This document shows, piece after piece, positions 26,009 to 36,113 of a stretch of DNA of 64,000 bases. Under the pieces are notes generated by a model, which saw nothing but the letters and a program-made list of their open reading frames with translations, ran no database searches and had not been told where the DNA came from. The position numbers were made by a program, and so were the translations under genes. Every line of letters starts with the position of its first letter. The first letter of the stretch is position 1. This DNA comes from Pseudomonas sp. DTU_2021_1001937_2_SI_NGA_ILE_001 (GTDB lineage: Bacteria; Pseudomonadota; Gammaproteobacteria; Pseudomonadales; Pseudomonadaceae): the NCBI RefSeq assembly GCF_032463525.1, contig NZ_CP135971.1:3968001-4032000 (forward strand), given 5' to 3'.

Positions 26009-26281
26009 CTATTTTTCCGGCGGAACGTAGCCTTCGGCCTTGGCGTATTCCTCGCCGGAAAAATACTTGTCCATCTCGGCCTGGAGGAATTTGCGGTCCT
26101 CGGCGTTCATCATGTTCAGGCGACGCTCGTTGATCAGCAGCGTCTGGTGCTTCTGCCAGTCGGCCCAGGCCTTCTGCGAGACGTGGTTGTAGATGTCCTC
26201 GCCCTTGGCGCCAGGGTAGGGTGGGCGCTCCAGGCCAGGCAGCTCTTCTTTGTACTTGCGGCACATTACGGTGCGGGTCAT
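26009..26281 (-). CDS. yggX: Probable Fe(2+)-trafficking protein YggX
   Basis: The 90-residue protein has the YggX pattern: [20 protein letters not shown] with the single Cys at residue 7, then [15 protein letters not shown] and [13 protein letters not shown]. YggX protects iron-sulfur clusters and handles labile iron. Its start overlaps the mutY stop by four bases (ATGA), matching the conserved mutY-yggX pair; MutY itself carries a 4Fe-4S cluster. Confidence 0.95.
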   Translation of the reverse strand: MTRTVMCRKYKEELPGLERPPYPGAKGEDIYNHVSQKAWADWQKHQTLLINERRLNMMNAEDRKFLQAEMDKYFSGEEYAKAEGYVPPEK

Positions 26282-27363
26282 GACGACTCTCCTGCATTCA
26301 ATACGTCGGCTGCGTGCTTGAGCAGCTTCTTCACCGGGGCGGCAAGGCCCAGGCGTGGCGGGGTGGCGAGGTTATACCAGAGCCAGTCGGCCTCGGCCAC
26401 GCAGGGGCCGGCGTCCTGTACGCGGACCAGCCAGGGCTCGATGCTCAGCTGAAAGTGGCTGAAGGTGTGCAGCACGCCCGGCAATGTCTGCGAGCGGCCC
26501 ATTTGCAGCGCGTGCTGGCTGGCCAGGTGCGGCAGGTCATCCAGGCCGTCGAGTTCCGGCAGGCTCCACAGGCCGCCCCACAGCCCGGTGGAGGGGCGGC
26601 GATAGAGCAGGATCTCGCCGCGATCGTTGGCCAGCAGCGGCATCAGGGTGCGTTTCTGTGGAATTGCCTTGCGCGGCTTGGGCACCGGGTAGCGGGTTTC
26701 AAGGCCCAGCAGGTGCGCCTCGCAGCTGCGCTCCAGTGGGCACAGCAGGCAGCTGGGCTTGCTGCGCGTGCACAGGGTCGCGCCGAGGTCCATCATTGCC
26801 TGGGTGTAGTGATTGGCGCGGGCGTGCGGCGTGTAGCGTTCGGCCACCGCCCACAGCTGGCGCGCCACCGCCGGCTCGCCGGGGTAGCCCTCCTGCGCCA
26901 CGTAGCGGGCCAGCACGCGCTTGACGTTGCCGTCGAGGATCGGTGCGCGGATGCCCATGCTGATACTGGCGATAGCGCCTGCGGTGGAGCGGCCAATGCC
27001 CGGCAGTTCGGTGAGCTTCTCCACGTCGCGGGGGAATTCGCCCGCGTGCTCGGCCATGACGATCTTCGCGGTTTTCTGCAGGTTGCGGGCGCGGGTGTAA
27101 TAGCCCAGCCCGGTCCACAGGTGCAGCACTTCGTCTTCCGGGGCTTCGGCAAGGTCCTTGACCGTGGGCAGGGCGCTCATGAAGCGGTCGAAGTAATTGA
27201 GCACCGTGCTCACCTGCGTTTGCTGCAGCATGATTTCCGACACCCAGACCCGGTACGGGTTGATGTCCTGCTGCCAGGGCAGGTCGTGGCGGCCATGGAC
27301 GTCGAACCAGTCCAGCACCGCCTGGGAGAACTGCTCGGGCGGCAGGGCGTGTACAGCATTCAT
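26278..27363 (-). CDS. mutY: A/G-specific adenine glycosylase MutY
   Basis: The 361-residue glycosylase removes adenine mispaired with 8-oxoguanine. Catalytic Glu43 lies in [10 protein letters not shown] and Asp144 in [10 protein letters not shown]. The 4Fe-4S ligands are Cys198, Cys205, Cys208 and Cys214 (C-x6-C-x2-C-x5-C). A C-terminal NUDIX-like domain recognises 8-oxoG ([20 protein letters not shown]). It overlaps both neighbours by ATGA junctions, in the operon asmA-mutY-yggX. Confidence 0.97.
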   Translation of the reverse strand: MNAVHALPPEQFSQAVLDWFDVHGRHDLPWQQDINPYRVWVSEIMLQQTQVSTVLNYFDRFMSALPTVKDLAEAPEDEVLHLWTGLGYYTRARNLQKTAKIVMAEHAGEFPRDVEKLTELPGIGRSTAGAIASISMGIRAPILDGNVKRVLARYVAQEGYPGEPAVARQLWAVAERYTPHARANHYTQAMMDLGATLCTRSKPSCLLCPLERSCEAHLLGLETRYPVPKPRKAIPQKRTLMPLLANDRGEILLYRRPSTGLWGGLWSLPELDGLDDLPHLASQHALQMGRSQTLPGVLHTFSHFQLSIEPWLVRVQDAGPCVAEADWLWYNLATPPRLGLAAPVKKLLKHAADVLNAGESS

Positions 27364-29591
27364 CGTTTGAACAGCCCCTTCAGAGCGTCTTTGAGTTCGG
27401 GGCTGACCTTGTCGCCCAGTTTTTCCTCGATCTTGTCATCGAGCTTGTTGCGCACCTCGTTGCCCGCCACCTGCGCGGCCACCTGGCCGAGGCCTTCCTT
27501 GTCGACACGGCAGGCCTTGGCACCCAGCTCCAGCGGGCCACGGCAATGCACGGGCCACTCGACACCGACGTAGCGTTCGTTGACCTGGCAGGCCGGGTCG
27601 GGCATCTCGCTCTTGTCGCCTTCGATGATGATCCCCACGCGGTAGTCCATGCCCAGCACCCGCAGGTCCACGTCGCCATGGCCATTGAGGGTCAGGCCGG
27701 GAATCCGCGCCTTGAGGTCGGGGTTGCTGGCCACGCCATTGCGCACGTTGAGGCTGCCGCTCAACTGCCGGAATGGCGTGTCCTTGCCGCGCGGCTCGCC
27801 GCTCAGAGCCTTGCGATTGAGAAAGGCGATGCCCTGGCACAGTTGCTGTTCCAGGTTGGCGTTGACCAGCACGCCGTCGTCGAGGGTGAAACTGGCAGTC
27901 CCGCCGAGGCTGTCGATCAGGGCTTTCTCGCTATTGCCCTTGCCGGCCAGGTCGCTGTTCAGGGTCAGCAGGCCGCGCACTGGCGGTGTCTGGCCCTGGC
28001 TTTCCAGCACGCGCTCGACCGGCACCTTGGCCACTCGGGTCTGCACACTGGCGGTGGGGATGTCAGGCCGGGCGTCGAGGTTGCCCTTGACCTCGAAATT
28101 GCCGTTGTAGAGGTTGCCGCGCAGGCTGTCGACGCGGATCACGCCACCGGCGGCCTGGGTCTTGAGCACGGCATTGTCGATCGGCAGCTTGTCGACGATC
28201 AGCTTGCCGAAACCCAGCTCAGCCTCGACATCCAGCTTGCGCAGGCGCTCCAGGGGCAGCAGCTTCTCGGTACTCCAGGCCACCTTGGTGGGTTGCTCAG
28301 GCAGTGGCGTGGTGCCGGCGCCGGCCACCGAACTGGCCTCGCTGTTCTGCACTTCGGATTTGCGCGCGGCCTTGGCGCCCTTGTCGGCCTCGCTCTCGGC
28401 CGGCAGGTAGCGGTCGGCGTCGAAGCTGTCGGCTTTCAATTGCACGCGCAGCGCCTGGCGCTGGAAGTCGTCTACGGCGATGCGTCCGCTGAAGTTGCTG
28501 TCGTCGACCTTCAGGTTGAGTTCGTCCAGCGCCAGGCTGGTCGGTGTGCCGTTGAGGCGGGTGAGCAGTTCGACCTTGCTCAGGCTGCCGTTTGCCATCG
28601 GCGGCAGCGGTTGGCCGATGCCGTCCATGAAGGCGCGCAGATCGAATGGCGCCACCGACAGGCCACCGCTTAGGCGCGGTGTCTTGTCCAGGTCGCGAAC
28701 GCGCAGTTCGCCCAATGCGCGCAGCTGGTTGGCGGTGACCTTCAGGCTGTTCCATTCGGCGATGTTGGCGGCCAGGTCGGCCAGCAGCTGGCCCTGGGCG
28801 ACGAAGGTCACGGTCTTGCCTTGCAGGGGCTCGCCCGCCACTTCGCCGGACAGGCGCATGTCTTCGAACTGATAGCGCTGCAGCGCGCGGTCCAGGCGCA
28901 GGTTGCCGGCCAGTTCGGTGCGGGCCTTCAATGCCGGCTGGCTGGCGCTGAGGAAGGCGGTCAGTTTCACGCTGATATCCGAGCCTTCGCGGACCGGACC
29001 GGTGCTCAGCTGGATGCTTTCGGCGCTGAAACTCTGGTTCTTGGCTTCGTCGGTGTACTGCACGCGGGCGTTGTTCACGGTCAGGCTGTCGATGTCCAGC
29101 TTGACGGGGCGCGAGGGCTTTTCCGCGGGCGGCGGCGTGGCGGGGGCTCCCTCGGTAGGGGCGTTGGCCGGCTGGGTGCTGGCACTGAGCGGTTTACCGA
29201 TGTCTTCCCAGTTGCCGTGGCCGTTCTTGTCACGGTTGAGGATCAGGTTCAGGCCTTCGACACGGATGTCGCTCATCTGCACTTCACGGCGCAGCAGTGG
29301 CAGGACTCGTACGGAAAGGCCAAGCATCTGCAGGTCGGCGAACGGCTGGTCGGGGGCGGCCAGGGTGGCGACCCGGGCATCGTGCAGCTCAAGGCCCAGC
29401 CAGGGGAACAGGCTCCAGCCGATATCGCCATCGAGGGTCAGTTCGATGTTGGCCTTGTCCCGGGCCAGTTGGCGGATTTCGTCTTTGTAGTCGTTGGGAT
29501 CAAACAGATGGGTCAAGGCGAAGCCGAGAGCCACGATGATCAGCAGCAACCCGAGAACAAGCAGTCCCAGGAGTTTGCCGAACGCTTTCAT
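27360..29591 (-). CDS. asmA: AsmA-family envelope protein
   Basis: The 743-residue protein has one N-terminal membrane anchor (residues 5-26) followed by the AsmA N-terminal domain (FDPNDYKDEIRQLARDKANI, DGDIGWSLFPWLGLEL), a Pro/Ala-rich linker near residues 130-150, and the AsmA-like C-terminal region (LSGSLNVRNGVASNPDL, LTLNGHGDVDLR). AsmA-like proteins span the periplasm and are tied to phospholipid transport and outer-membrane balance. It is the first gene of asmA-mutY-yggX. Confidence 0.9.
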   Translation of the reverse strand: MKAFGKLLGLLVLGLLLIIVALGFALTHLFDPNDYKDEIRQLARDKANIELTLDGDIGWSLFPWLGLELHDARVATLAAPDQPFADLQMLGLSVRVLPLLRREVQMSDIRVEGLNLILNRDKNGHGNWEDIGKPLSASTQPANAPTEGAPATPPPAEKPSRPVKLDIDSLTVNNARVQYTDEAKNQSFSAESIQLSTGPVREGSDISVKLTAFLSASQPALKARTELAGNLRLDRALQRYQFEDMRLSGEVAGEPLQGKTVTFVAQGQLLADLAANIAEWNSLKVTANQLRALGELRVRDLDKTPRLSGGLSVAPFDLRAFMDGIGQPLPPMANGSLSKVELLTRLNGTPTSLALDELNLKVDDSNFSGRIAVDDFQRQALRVQLKADSFDADRYLPAESEADKGAKAARKSEVQNSEASSVAGAGTTPLPEQPTKVAWSTEKLLPLERLRKLDVEAELGFGKLIVDKLPIDNAVLKTQAAGGVIRVDSLRGNLYNGNFEVKGNLDARPDIPTASVQTRVAKVPVERVLESQGQTPPVRGLLTLNSDLAGKGNSEKALIDSLGGTASFTLDDGVLVNANLEQQLCQGIAFLNRKALSGEPRGKDTPFRQLSGSLNVRNGVASNPDLKARIPGLTLNGHGDVDLRVLGMDYRVGIIIEGDKSEMPDPACQVNERYVGVEWPVHCRGPLELGAKACRVDKEGLGQVAAQVAGNEVRNKLDDKIEEKLGDKVSPELKDALKGLFKR

Positions 29592-30053
29592 GGGCGGTTC
29601 CTTGTAGTCGATCAGTCGAAATTAGCCCGTGAGTATACCGATGTCTCCAGGTCTCTGGGCGGGCCCGGTTACCCAGCCGGCTTCGCTCCGTCGGTTGGCT
29701 GGGCGGGCGACCGTCTATCCGGCAGGCAGACAATTAATTTGCCTGAATTCATGCAGAAACTTGGAGGGGCAACTAAGCTCGAAGTTTCCCCAGGCATTAC
29801 AAGATATTTCAGTCATCGGTTATATCTATGGAGCCATAGAAAAATCTGATTGATTTTTTTGCCGAAATACCTGTAACAAAATGCTTACCTGCCTCTTGTA
29901 AGTGCTAATCTTGCGCATCGCTGATCAGATGTGGCTTTTTGCCGCATCTTCGTAATCCTCCGACTATAAACGCGGCGGGCGCGCTGTTGCGCGAACCTCA
30001 AGCCGGATCGGCGTCAAGTCCTGCGAGCCTTACATACATTGGGGTTGATACTA
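29592..30053. other. Divergent intergenic region between asmA and the MFS gene
   Basis: It holds a -10 element for asmA and a GC hairpin near 29671-29704 (CCCAGCC ... GGCTGGG). After these comes an AT-rich middle and a small hairpin at 29928-29948 (GATGTGGC, TTTTT loop, GCCGCATC). No gene is supported. Confidence 0.55.
29632..29637 (-). promoter_or_regulatory. -10 element for asmA-mutY-yggX
   Basis: The minus strand reads TATACT, 40 bp upstream of the asmA start. The -35 region is weak. Confidence 0.4.
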
Positions 30054-31715
30054 ATGAGTACAAGCACAGCGTTGGGTGGTAGTTCTGCTCAGCCTGCGTT
30101 CTTGTCCAAAGAACGCATTATCGCCAAGCCCGGTTTCAACCGTTGGCTGGTTCCACCAGCGGCCCTGGCCATCCATCTTTGCATCGGCATGGCCTACGGC
30201 TTCTCGGTGTTCTGGTTGCCATTGTCCAAAGCCATCGGTATTTCCGCGCCTGTCGCCTGTTCGCCAGACATGGGTTTCTTCGCCCAGGTCTTCGCTTCGA
30301 CCTGTGACTGGCAGATTTCCATGCTGGGCTGGATCTACACCCTGTTCTTCATCTTCCTAGGCTGCTCGGCGGCCATCTGGGGTGGCTGGCTGGAACACGC
30401 CGGTCCTCGCAAGGCGGGTGTAGTTTCGGCACTGTGCTGGTGCGGCGGCCTGCTGATTTCCGCGCTGGGTATCTATACCCACCAGATCTGGCTGATGTGG
30501 CTGGGCTCGGGGGTCATCGGTGGTATCGGCCTGGGCCTGGGCTACATCTCCCCGGTCTCGACCCTGATCAAGTGGTTCCCGGACAAGCGCGGCATGGCTA
30601 CCGGCATGGCGATCATGGGCTTCGGTGGTGGTGCCATGGTGGGTGCGCCACTGGCCACCGCACTGATGAACCATTTCGCAACCCCAGACAGCGTCGGTGT
30701 CTGGCAGAGCTTCGCGGCCATGGCCGTCATCTACTTCGTCTTCATGATGGGTGGTGCGCTGGGTTACCGCGTTCCGCCGACCGGCTGGAAGCCTGAAGGC
30801 TGGACCGCGCCGGCCAAGAAGGCCAGCAACTCGATGATCACCGACCGCCACGTGCACGTCAGTGTGGCCTGGAAGACGCCGCAGTTCCGTCTGGTCTGGC
30901 TGGTGCTGTGCCTGAACGTCTCCGCCGGTATCGGTATCCTCGGCATGGCCTCGCCGCTGCTGCAGGAAGTCTTCGCCGGCAAGCTGCTGGGCAACGGGCT
31001 GACCTTCAGTGAACTGAACCCTGACCAGCTCAAGGCTATCGCCGCCATTGCGGCAGGTTTCACCGGCCTGCTCAGCCTGTTCAACATCGGTGGTCGCTTC
31101 TTCTGGGCCTCGTGCTCGGACTACCTGGGCCGCAAGGCGACCTACTTCATCTTCTTCGCCTTGGGCTTCGTGCTCTACGCCTCGGTTCCGACCCTGGGCC
31201 ACCTGGGCAGTGTCGCGCTGTTCGTAGCGGCCTTCTGTGTGGTGCTGTCGATGTATGGCGGTGGTTTCGCCACTGTGCCAGCCTACCTGGCCGACCTGTT
31301 CGGTACCCAGATGGTCGGTGCCATCCACGGTCGCCTGCTGACCGCCTGGGCCGCCGCCGGTGTGCTCGGTCCGGTACTGGTGAACTACCTGCGTGAGTAT
31401 CAGCTCAGCCACGGCGTGGCGCGTGCCGATGCCTACGACATCACCCTGTACATCCTTGCCGGTCTGCTGGTGCTGGGCTTCATCTGCAACATGATGATCC
31501 GCCCTGTGGCCGACAAGTACTTCATGACCGACGCGGAACTGGCTGCCGAGCGCGCCATCGGCCACGACAAGAGCGCCGAAGGCGCCACCGTGCTGGAGTG
31601 GAAGGCTGCCGCTGGCACCACGCCGTTGGTGATCGCCGCCTGGCTGGCCGTGGGTATCCCGCTGGCCTGGGGTGTGTGGATCACCCTGCAGAAGACTGCG
31701 GTGCTGTTCCAGTAA
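30054..31715 (+). CDS. Major facilitator transporter of the oxalate/formate antiporter (OFA) type
   Basis: The 553-residue protein has about twelve membrane helices and the OFA-type signatures GIGLGLGYISPVSTLIKWFP, DKRGMATGMAIMGFGGGA and SMYGGGFATVPAYLADLFG. It is longer than most family members because of an insert after helix 2 (IGISAPVACSPDMGFFAQ) and a C-terminal extension ending in an extra helix (WLAVGIPLAWGVWITLQ). A mono- or dicarboxylate substrate is likely, but it cannot be read from the sequence. The start ATG 30054 follows GGGG. Confidence 0.82.
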   Translation: MSTSTALGGSSAQPAFLSKERIIAKPGFNRWLVPPAALAIHLCIGMAYGFSVFWLPLSKAIGISAPVACSPDMGFFAQVFASTCDWQISMLGWIYTLFFIFLGCSAAIWGGWLEHAGPRKAGVVSALCWCGGLLISALGIYTHQIWLMWLGSGVIGGIGLGLGYISPVSTLIKWFPDKRGMATGMAIMGFGGGAMVGAPLATALMNHFATPDSVGVWQSFAAMAVIYFVFMMGGALGYRVPPTGWKPEGWTAPAKKASNSMITDRHVHVSVAWKTPQFRLVWLVLCLNVSAGIGILGMASPLLQEVFAGKLLGNGLTFSELNPDQLKAIAAIAAGFTGLLSLFNIGGRFFWASCSDYLGRKATYFIFFALGFVLYASVPTLGHLGSVALFVAAFCVVLSMYGGGFATVPAYLADLFGTQMVGAIHGRLLTAWAAAGVLGPVLVNYLREYQLSHGVARADAYDITLYILAGLLVLGFICNMMIRPVADKYFMTDAELAAERAIGHDKSAEGATVLEWKAAAGTTPLVIAAWLAVGIPLAWGVWITLQKTAVLFQ

Positions 31716-31733
31716 TCTGCTGCTGAGCCTGTA

Positions 31734-31772
31734 AAAAAAGCCCCTCGCAACCGGGTTGCGAGGGGCTTTTTT
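31734..31772. terminator. Bidirectional terminator between MFS and chemoreceptor genes
   Basis: A perfect stem (GCCCCTCGCAACC with CGG loop and GTTGCGAGGGGC) is flanked by A6 and T6 tracts, so it can end transcription from both converging genes. Confidence 0.93.
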
Positions 31773-31801
31773 CATTGCGGCCATTCAGTTGCGGTGGTGC
31801 T

Positions 31802-33430
31802 TCAGAGCACGAAACGACTCACCACCTGATTCAGGCCAACTGCCATCCGGGACACTTCGGAGCAGGCCGTGGCGGTCTGGTTGGCGCCTGCCGCCGTCTG
31901 GGTCGAGAGATCGCGGATGCTGATGATGTTCTGGTCGATTTCCCGCGCCACCTGGGCTTGTTCTTCGGCGGCGGTGGCGATCAGCACGTTGCGCTCGTTG
32001 ATCACCGCAATCGCTTCGGCGATCTGCTCCAGGGATTCGTTGGCCTGCTGGGCGACCTCGGTAGAGCTGCTGGCCATGCGCTGGCTGTGCTCCATGGCCT
32101 GGACGGCCTGTACCGAATCGGTCTGGATGCCGCCGATCATCTGCTCGATTTCCTGGGTCGACTGCTGGGTGCGGTGCGCCAGGGCACGAACTTCGTCGGC
32201 GACCACGGCAAAGCCGCGACCCTGCTCACCTGCACGAGCGGCTTCGATGGCGGCGTTGAGGGCCAGCAGGTTGGTCTGCTCGGCAATCGAGCGGATGACC
32301 TCGACCACCTTGCTGATGTCCTGGGCGCGGGCCGAGAGGTTCTGCACCTGTTCGGTGGTGGACTGCACATTGCCAGTCAGGTCACGGATCGCCGACAGGG
32401 TGCGGGTCACGTTCTGCATGCCAGTGCCGGCCAGGCCTTGGGTGCGGCGCGAGGCGTCGGCGGCTTCGGAAGCGTTGCGTGCCACCTCGTCCACCGCGGC
32501 ACTCATTTCCGTCACGGCGGTGGCCGCCTGATTGACCTCATCGTTCTGGCGCACCAGGGTGCGGCTGGATTCGTCGGTGACCGCGGTCATTTCTTCGGAG
32601 GCCGAAGCCAGCTGGGTGGAGCTGTCGGCGATGTGCCCCAGGGTTTCCCGCAGGTTGTCCTGCATCTGCACCAAGGCAGCCAGCATGCGCGCGGCTTCGT
32701 CCTGGCCTTGTACCTCAATCTTCTCCGACAGGTCGCGCCCGGCAATGCGCTGGGCGATCTGCAATGCGTCGCTCATCGGTGCCGTGATGCTGCCGACCAG
32801 CAGCCAGGCCAGAACCACCGTGCCGATCAGGGCGACGGCGATCAGCGTGATCACCATGGTCAGGCCGTTGTGATAGAGCTGTCCGGCGTGCTCGCCGGCA
32901 GCCTTGGCGCCCTGGTCGTTGAAGCTCTGCAGCTTGGTGACCTGGTCTTGCAGTTTGTTGGTGACCGGGCGGATGCTGGTGTTGATGAGGTTTTGCGCCG
33001 CCGTGTTATCGCCACTGCGCAGCAGGGGTTCGAACTGCTCGAGCAGGCGATCGTAGGCCTGGGCGCTGGCCGCCACTTCCTGGTACAGGCGGCGCTCTTC
33101 GTCGCTGGCGATCAAGAGCTCGTAATCCTTGACGGATTTATTGAACACCTGGCGGTAGCCGGCGAATGAGTCCACGGTCTGCTGGCGCAGTTGCGGGTCT
33201 GTCGCGGTGGTGCCGCGCAGGGATTCCAGGCGCAGGCGCAAGGTGCCGTTGGCAATCATGCCGGTCTGGCGCACGCTGGCCATCCAGTTGTTCTCGACAT
33301 CCTGCTCCGACTCTCGGAGCTTGCTCATCTGCATGACCGCTACGGCGCCCATGAGCGCCACGACCACGATGATGAATGAAAAGATGAGTGCTGCCCTTGG
33401 GGCAATATTGAGCCGTCTCAGAGTCACCAT
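31802..33430 (-). CDS. Methyl-accepting chemotaxis protein
   Basis: The 542-residue chemoreceptor has a first membrane helix (residues 13-34), a periplasmic four-helix-bundle sensor of about 150 residues, a second helix ([20 protein letters not shown]), a HAMP domain, and the cytoplasmic signalling coiled coil with the conserved hairpin tip [20 protein letters not shown]. No C-terminal CheR/CheB pentapeptide is seen. The ligand is unknown; a neighbouring amino-acid permease gene suggests but does not prove an amino-acid signal. Confidence 0.92.
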   Translation of the reverse strand: MVTLRRLNIAPRAALIFSFIIVVVALMGAVAVMQMSKLRESEQDVENNWMASVRQTGMIANGTLRLRLESLRGTTATDPQLRQQTVDSFAGYRQVFNKSVKDYELLIASDEERRLYQEVAASAQAYDRLLEQFEPLLRSGDNTAAQNLINTSIRPVTNKLQDQVTKLQSFNDQGAKAAGEHAGQLYHNGLTMVITLIAVALIGTVVLAWLLVGSITAPMSDALQIAQRIAGRDLSEKIEVQGQDEAARMLAALVQMQDNLRETLGHIADSSTQLASASEEMTAVTDESSRTLVRQNDEVNQAATAVTEMSAAVDEVARNASEAADASRRTQGLAGTGMQNVTRTLSAIRDLTGNVQSTTEQVQNLSARAQDISKVVEVIRSIAEQTNLLALNAAIEAARAGEQGRGFAVVADEVRALAHRTQQSTQEIEQMIGGIQTDSVQAVQAMEHSQRMASSSTEVAQQANESLEQIAEAIAVINERNVLIATAAEEQAQVAREIDQNIISIRDLSTQTAAGANQTATACSEVSRMAVGLNQVVSRFVL

Positions 33431-33612
33431 GATGGTCCTGTCGTCAGGTAAGAGATGATGACTTGGCTATCGGCGTGTGGCAGAGAGAGCTGAAGACCGT
33501 GTGTCGCCTTCTGCGTCTTTGCCTGGCAGGAAATTGATTCGCATTGATGCCGGTCAGGCTGCACGGTGGCGCGCAGCCGCGTCGCCACCGTACTGGAGAG
33601 GCAGCGGCCCCT

Positions 33613-34977
33613 TCAGCGGACCTTTTGCGCCTTGCGTCGTTTGACCCGGTAGGCCAGGGCCAGCAGGCCAAGCCAGAACGGGATCATGATCACCGACAGG
33701 CTGATGCCCGGCGTGCGGTACATCACCACCAGGATACCGAGCAGGAAGGCCAGGCACAGGTAGTTGGTCAGCGGGTAACCCCAGCTCTGGAAGCTCGTCA
33801 CCTGTCCGGCCAGGCGCTTGGCGCGACGGAACTGCAGGTGGGTGATGGTGATCAGCACCCAGTTGATCACCAGCGAGGCGACCACCAGGGCCATCAGCAG
33901 CGTCAGGGCTTCGGCGGGCATCACGTAGTTGACCAGCACGCACAGGCCGGTGGCGATGGCCGAGACCAGCAGCGACAGCACCGGCACGCCACGCGCGTTG
34001 ACCTTGAGCATGGCCTTGGGCGCATTGCCCTGGGCGGCCAGGCCGAACATCATCCGGCTGTTGCTGTATACGCAGCTGTTGTACACCGACAGCGCCGCCG
34101 TGAGGACCACGATGTTGAGCAGGGTGGCGACCAGGTCGCTGTCCAGGTCATGGAAGATCAGCACGAAGGGGCTGCCGCTGGTCACCACCTTGTCCCACGG
34201 GTAGAGGCTCAGCAGCACGGCCAGGGCGCCCACGTAGAAGATCAGGATGCGGTAGATCACCTGGTTGGTGGCCTTGGGGATGCTGCGCTTGGGGTCCTGG
34301 GCCTCGGCGGCGGTGATGCCGATCAGTTCCAGGCCGCCGAAGGAGAACATGATGAACGCCATGGCCATCATCAGCCCGCTGACGCCTTTGGGGAAGAAAC
34401 CGCCGTTCTGCCACAGGTTGGCTACCGTGGCCTGCGGGCCGCCGTTGCCGCTGACCAGCAGCACCGCGCCGAACACGATCATGCTGAGGATCGCCACGAC
34501 CTTGATCAGCGAGAACCAGAATTCGGTTTCGCCGTAGATCTTCACATTGCTGAGGTTGAGCAGGTTGATGATCACGAAGAACACCGCCGCCGACACCCAG
34601 GTCGGCACCTCGGGCCACCAGTACTGCACGTACACGCCGACGGCAGTCAGTTCGGCCATGCCCACCAGCACATACAGCACCCAGTAGTTCCAGCCGGACA
34701 TGAAGCCGGCCAGCGGCCCCCAGTAGCGGTTGGCGAAGTGGCTGAAGGTGCCGGCCACCGGTTCTTCGACAGCCATCTCGCCCAGCTGGCGCATGATGAA
34801 GAAGGCGATCAGGCCGGCGATGGCGTAGCCCAGGATGACCGAGGGGCCGGCCATGCCGACGGTGTGGGCGACGCCCAGAAACAGCCCGGTACCGATGGCG
34901 CCGCCGAGGGCGATCAGCTGGATGTGCCTGTTCTTCAGGCCGCGCTGCAGCGGCTCAGGCGAACTTGCTTGGGTCAT
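33613..34977 (-). CDS. Amino acid permease (AroP/PheP/ProY type)
   Basis: The 454-residue APC-superfamily permease has twelve helices. Its N-terminus is diagnostic (LKNRHIQLIALGGAIGTGLF), followed by GEMAVEEPVAGTFSHFA, SGWNYWVLYVL and FSFGGLELIGITAAEAQDP. This group carries aromatic amino acids, proline or D-alanine/glycine; the substrate cannot be fixed here. The start ATG 34977 has a GGGGA site. It is divergent from an Lrp/AsnC regulator, which probably controls it. Confidence 0.88.
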   Translation of the reverse strand: MTQASSPEPLQRGLKNRHIQLIALGGAIGTGLFLGVAHTVGMAGPSVILGYAIAGLIAFFIMRQLGEMAVEEPVAGTFSHFANRYWGPLAGFMSGWNYWVLYVLVGMAELTAVGVYVQYWWPEVPTWVSAAVFFVIINLLNLSNVKIYGETEFWFSLIKVVAILSMIVFGAVLLVSGNGGPQATVANLWQNGGFFPKGVSGLMMAMAFIMFSFGGLELIGITAAEAQDPKRSIPKATNQVIYRILIFYVGALAVLLSLYPWDKVVTSGSPFVLIFHDLDSDLVATLLNIVVLTAALSVYNSCVYSNSRMMFGLAAQGNAPKAMLKVNARGVPVLSLLVSAIATGLCVLVNYVMPAEALTLLMALVVASLVINWVLITITHLQFRRAKRLAGQVTSFQSWGYPLTNYLCLAFLLGILVVMYRTPGISLSVIMIPFWLGLLALAYRVKRRKAQKVR

Positions 34978-35167
34978 TGGAATCCCCATGAGTGTGAATG
35001 ACGGGCCGACTCGAACGCATGGCCGACCTCTTGTAGTGCTGCGGGTGCAAGGCAGGTGCCATTTTGCAGGGGCGTGATTCTGCACGCTGAGCCGGTTCGC
35101 GGATAGGCCATTTAAGCTGATAGGCTGCGCAGCCTGGACAGATTTTCGAGCGCGAGCGATTACCACA

Positions 35168-35638
35168 ATGAAAATGAATGAAATCGACGACTTTGATCTG
35201 AAGATTCTCAGGCTCCTGCAAGCCAATGGCCGATTGACCAATCAGGAGTTGAGCGATCTGGTCGGGTTGTCCGCCTCGCAGTGCTCGCGCCGCCGCATCA
35301 GCCTGGAACAGAGCGGCCTGATTCTCGGCTACCACGCACGTATCGCCCCGCAGGCCATGGGGCGCGAGGTTCTGGCGATGATCGAGGTGCGCCTGACCAG
35401 CCATCGCACCGGCCACCGTGAACAGTTCCATGCCCTGGTGACGGGCCTGGAGGCGATCATCGATGCCTACAAGACCACCGGGGATGCCGATTACACCCTG
35501 AAAGTCGCAGTGGATAACCTCGACAGTCTCAACCAGCTGATGGAACTGATCACCGCCGACGACTGCGTGGCGCACATCAAGACCGCCGTGGTGCTCGAAC
35601 GCCTGAAGGAAAACAGCGAAGTCACCAAGCGCCCCTAG
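35168..35638 (+). CDS. Lrp/AsnC-family regulator
   Basis: The 156-residue protein has an N-terminal helix-turn-helix (DDFDLKILRLLQANGRLTNQ, DLVGLSASQCSRRRISLEQS) and a C-terminal RAM domain (EVLAMIEVRLTSH, YKTTGDADYTLKVAV). It starts 190 bp from the divergent permease gene, the typical layout of an amino-acid-responsive local regulator. An in-frame ATG two codons later could also start it. Confidence 0.9.
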   Translation: MKMNEIDDFDLKILRLLQANGRLTNQELSDLVGLSASQCSRRRISLEQSGLILGYHARIAPQAMGREVLAMIEVRLTSHRTGHREQFHALVTGLEAIIDAYKTTGDADYTLKVAVDNLDSLNQLMELITADDCVAHIKTAVVLERLKENSEVTKRP

Positions 35639-35671
35639 CGCCAATACTGTTCGATTAAGCGCTGTGCGGCT

Positions 35672-35763
35672 TTGTGGAGCGAGCTTGCTCGCGAACAGGT
35701 CAGCAAACTCCATGAATCTGCTGTGAACGTGACGCCGCCTTCGCGAGCAAGCTCGCTCCCACG
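35672..35763. repeat. REP pair of a second family
   Basis: TGGAGCGAGCTTGCTCGCGA and TTCGCGAGCAAGCTCGCTCC face each other across a core that includes CCATGAATCTGCTGTGAACG. The palindrome (GCGAGCTTGCTCGC) differs from the GCGGCTGAAGCCGC type, but the core resembles the other family's core in reverse orientation. Confidence 0.85.
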
Positions 35764-35811
35764 GTCTAACTGACCAGTATTGGCTTTAGCCGCAGTAATG
35801 ATCAGTTAGGC

Positions 35812-35906
35812 CGGGTAGGAGCGGCTTCAGCCGCGAAGCGACCGCATGTTCACAACAAATACAGTGATTTTCCTGGCGCTTTCGCGGCTAAAGCCGGTCC
35901 TACCAG
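35812..35906. repeat. REP pair (BIME)
   Basis: Left unit GTAGGAGCGGCTTCAGCCGC, core CGACCGCATGTTCACAACAA then ATACAGTGATTTTCCTGG, right unit TTTCGCGGCTAAAGCCGGTC. It lies directly beside the second-family pair at 35672-35763. A half unit (TGGCTTTAGCCGC) stands between them. Confidence 0.88.
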
Positions 35907-36113
35907 GCTGATGGGGGCTGCACTGTTTTGATGCGTGGGGTGGGGGGATGTGCGTACATGGTGCGAAAAAATCATCAATTACGTTAGTTTTGTGCGTTTT
36001 ATCTTATTGTGTCGCGCAATTTTTTTGTCTTGGGTAATATCGGTGCTCAATGTGTGAGCGGTGATCCGCCGCACCGCATCTCCTGACCCAAGATCCCTTC
36101 CGAGCTGCACCCC

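Larger units (their letters stand above)
35639..36113. other. Repeat-rich intergenic region before the yitT-like gene
   Basis: The left two thirds are two adjacent REP pairs of different families plus a half unit. The right third (35930-36060) is AT-rich and probably carries the promoter of the yitT-like gene. No gene is supported. Confidence 0.6.
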
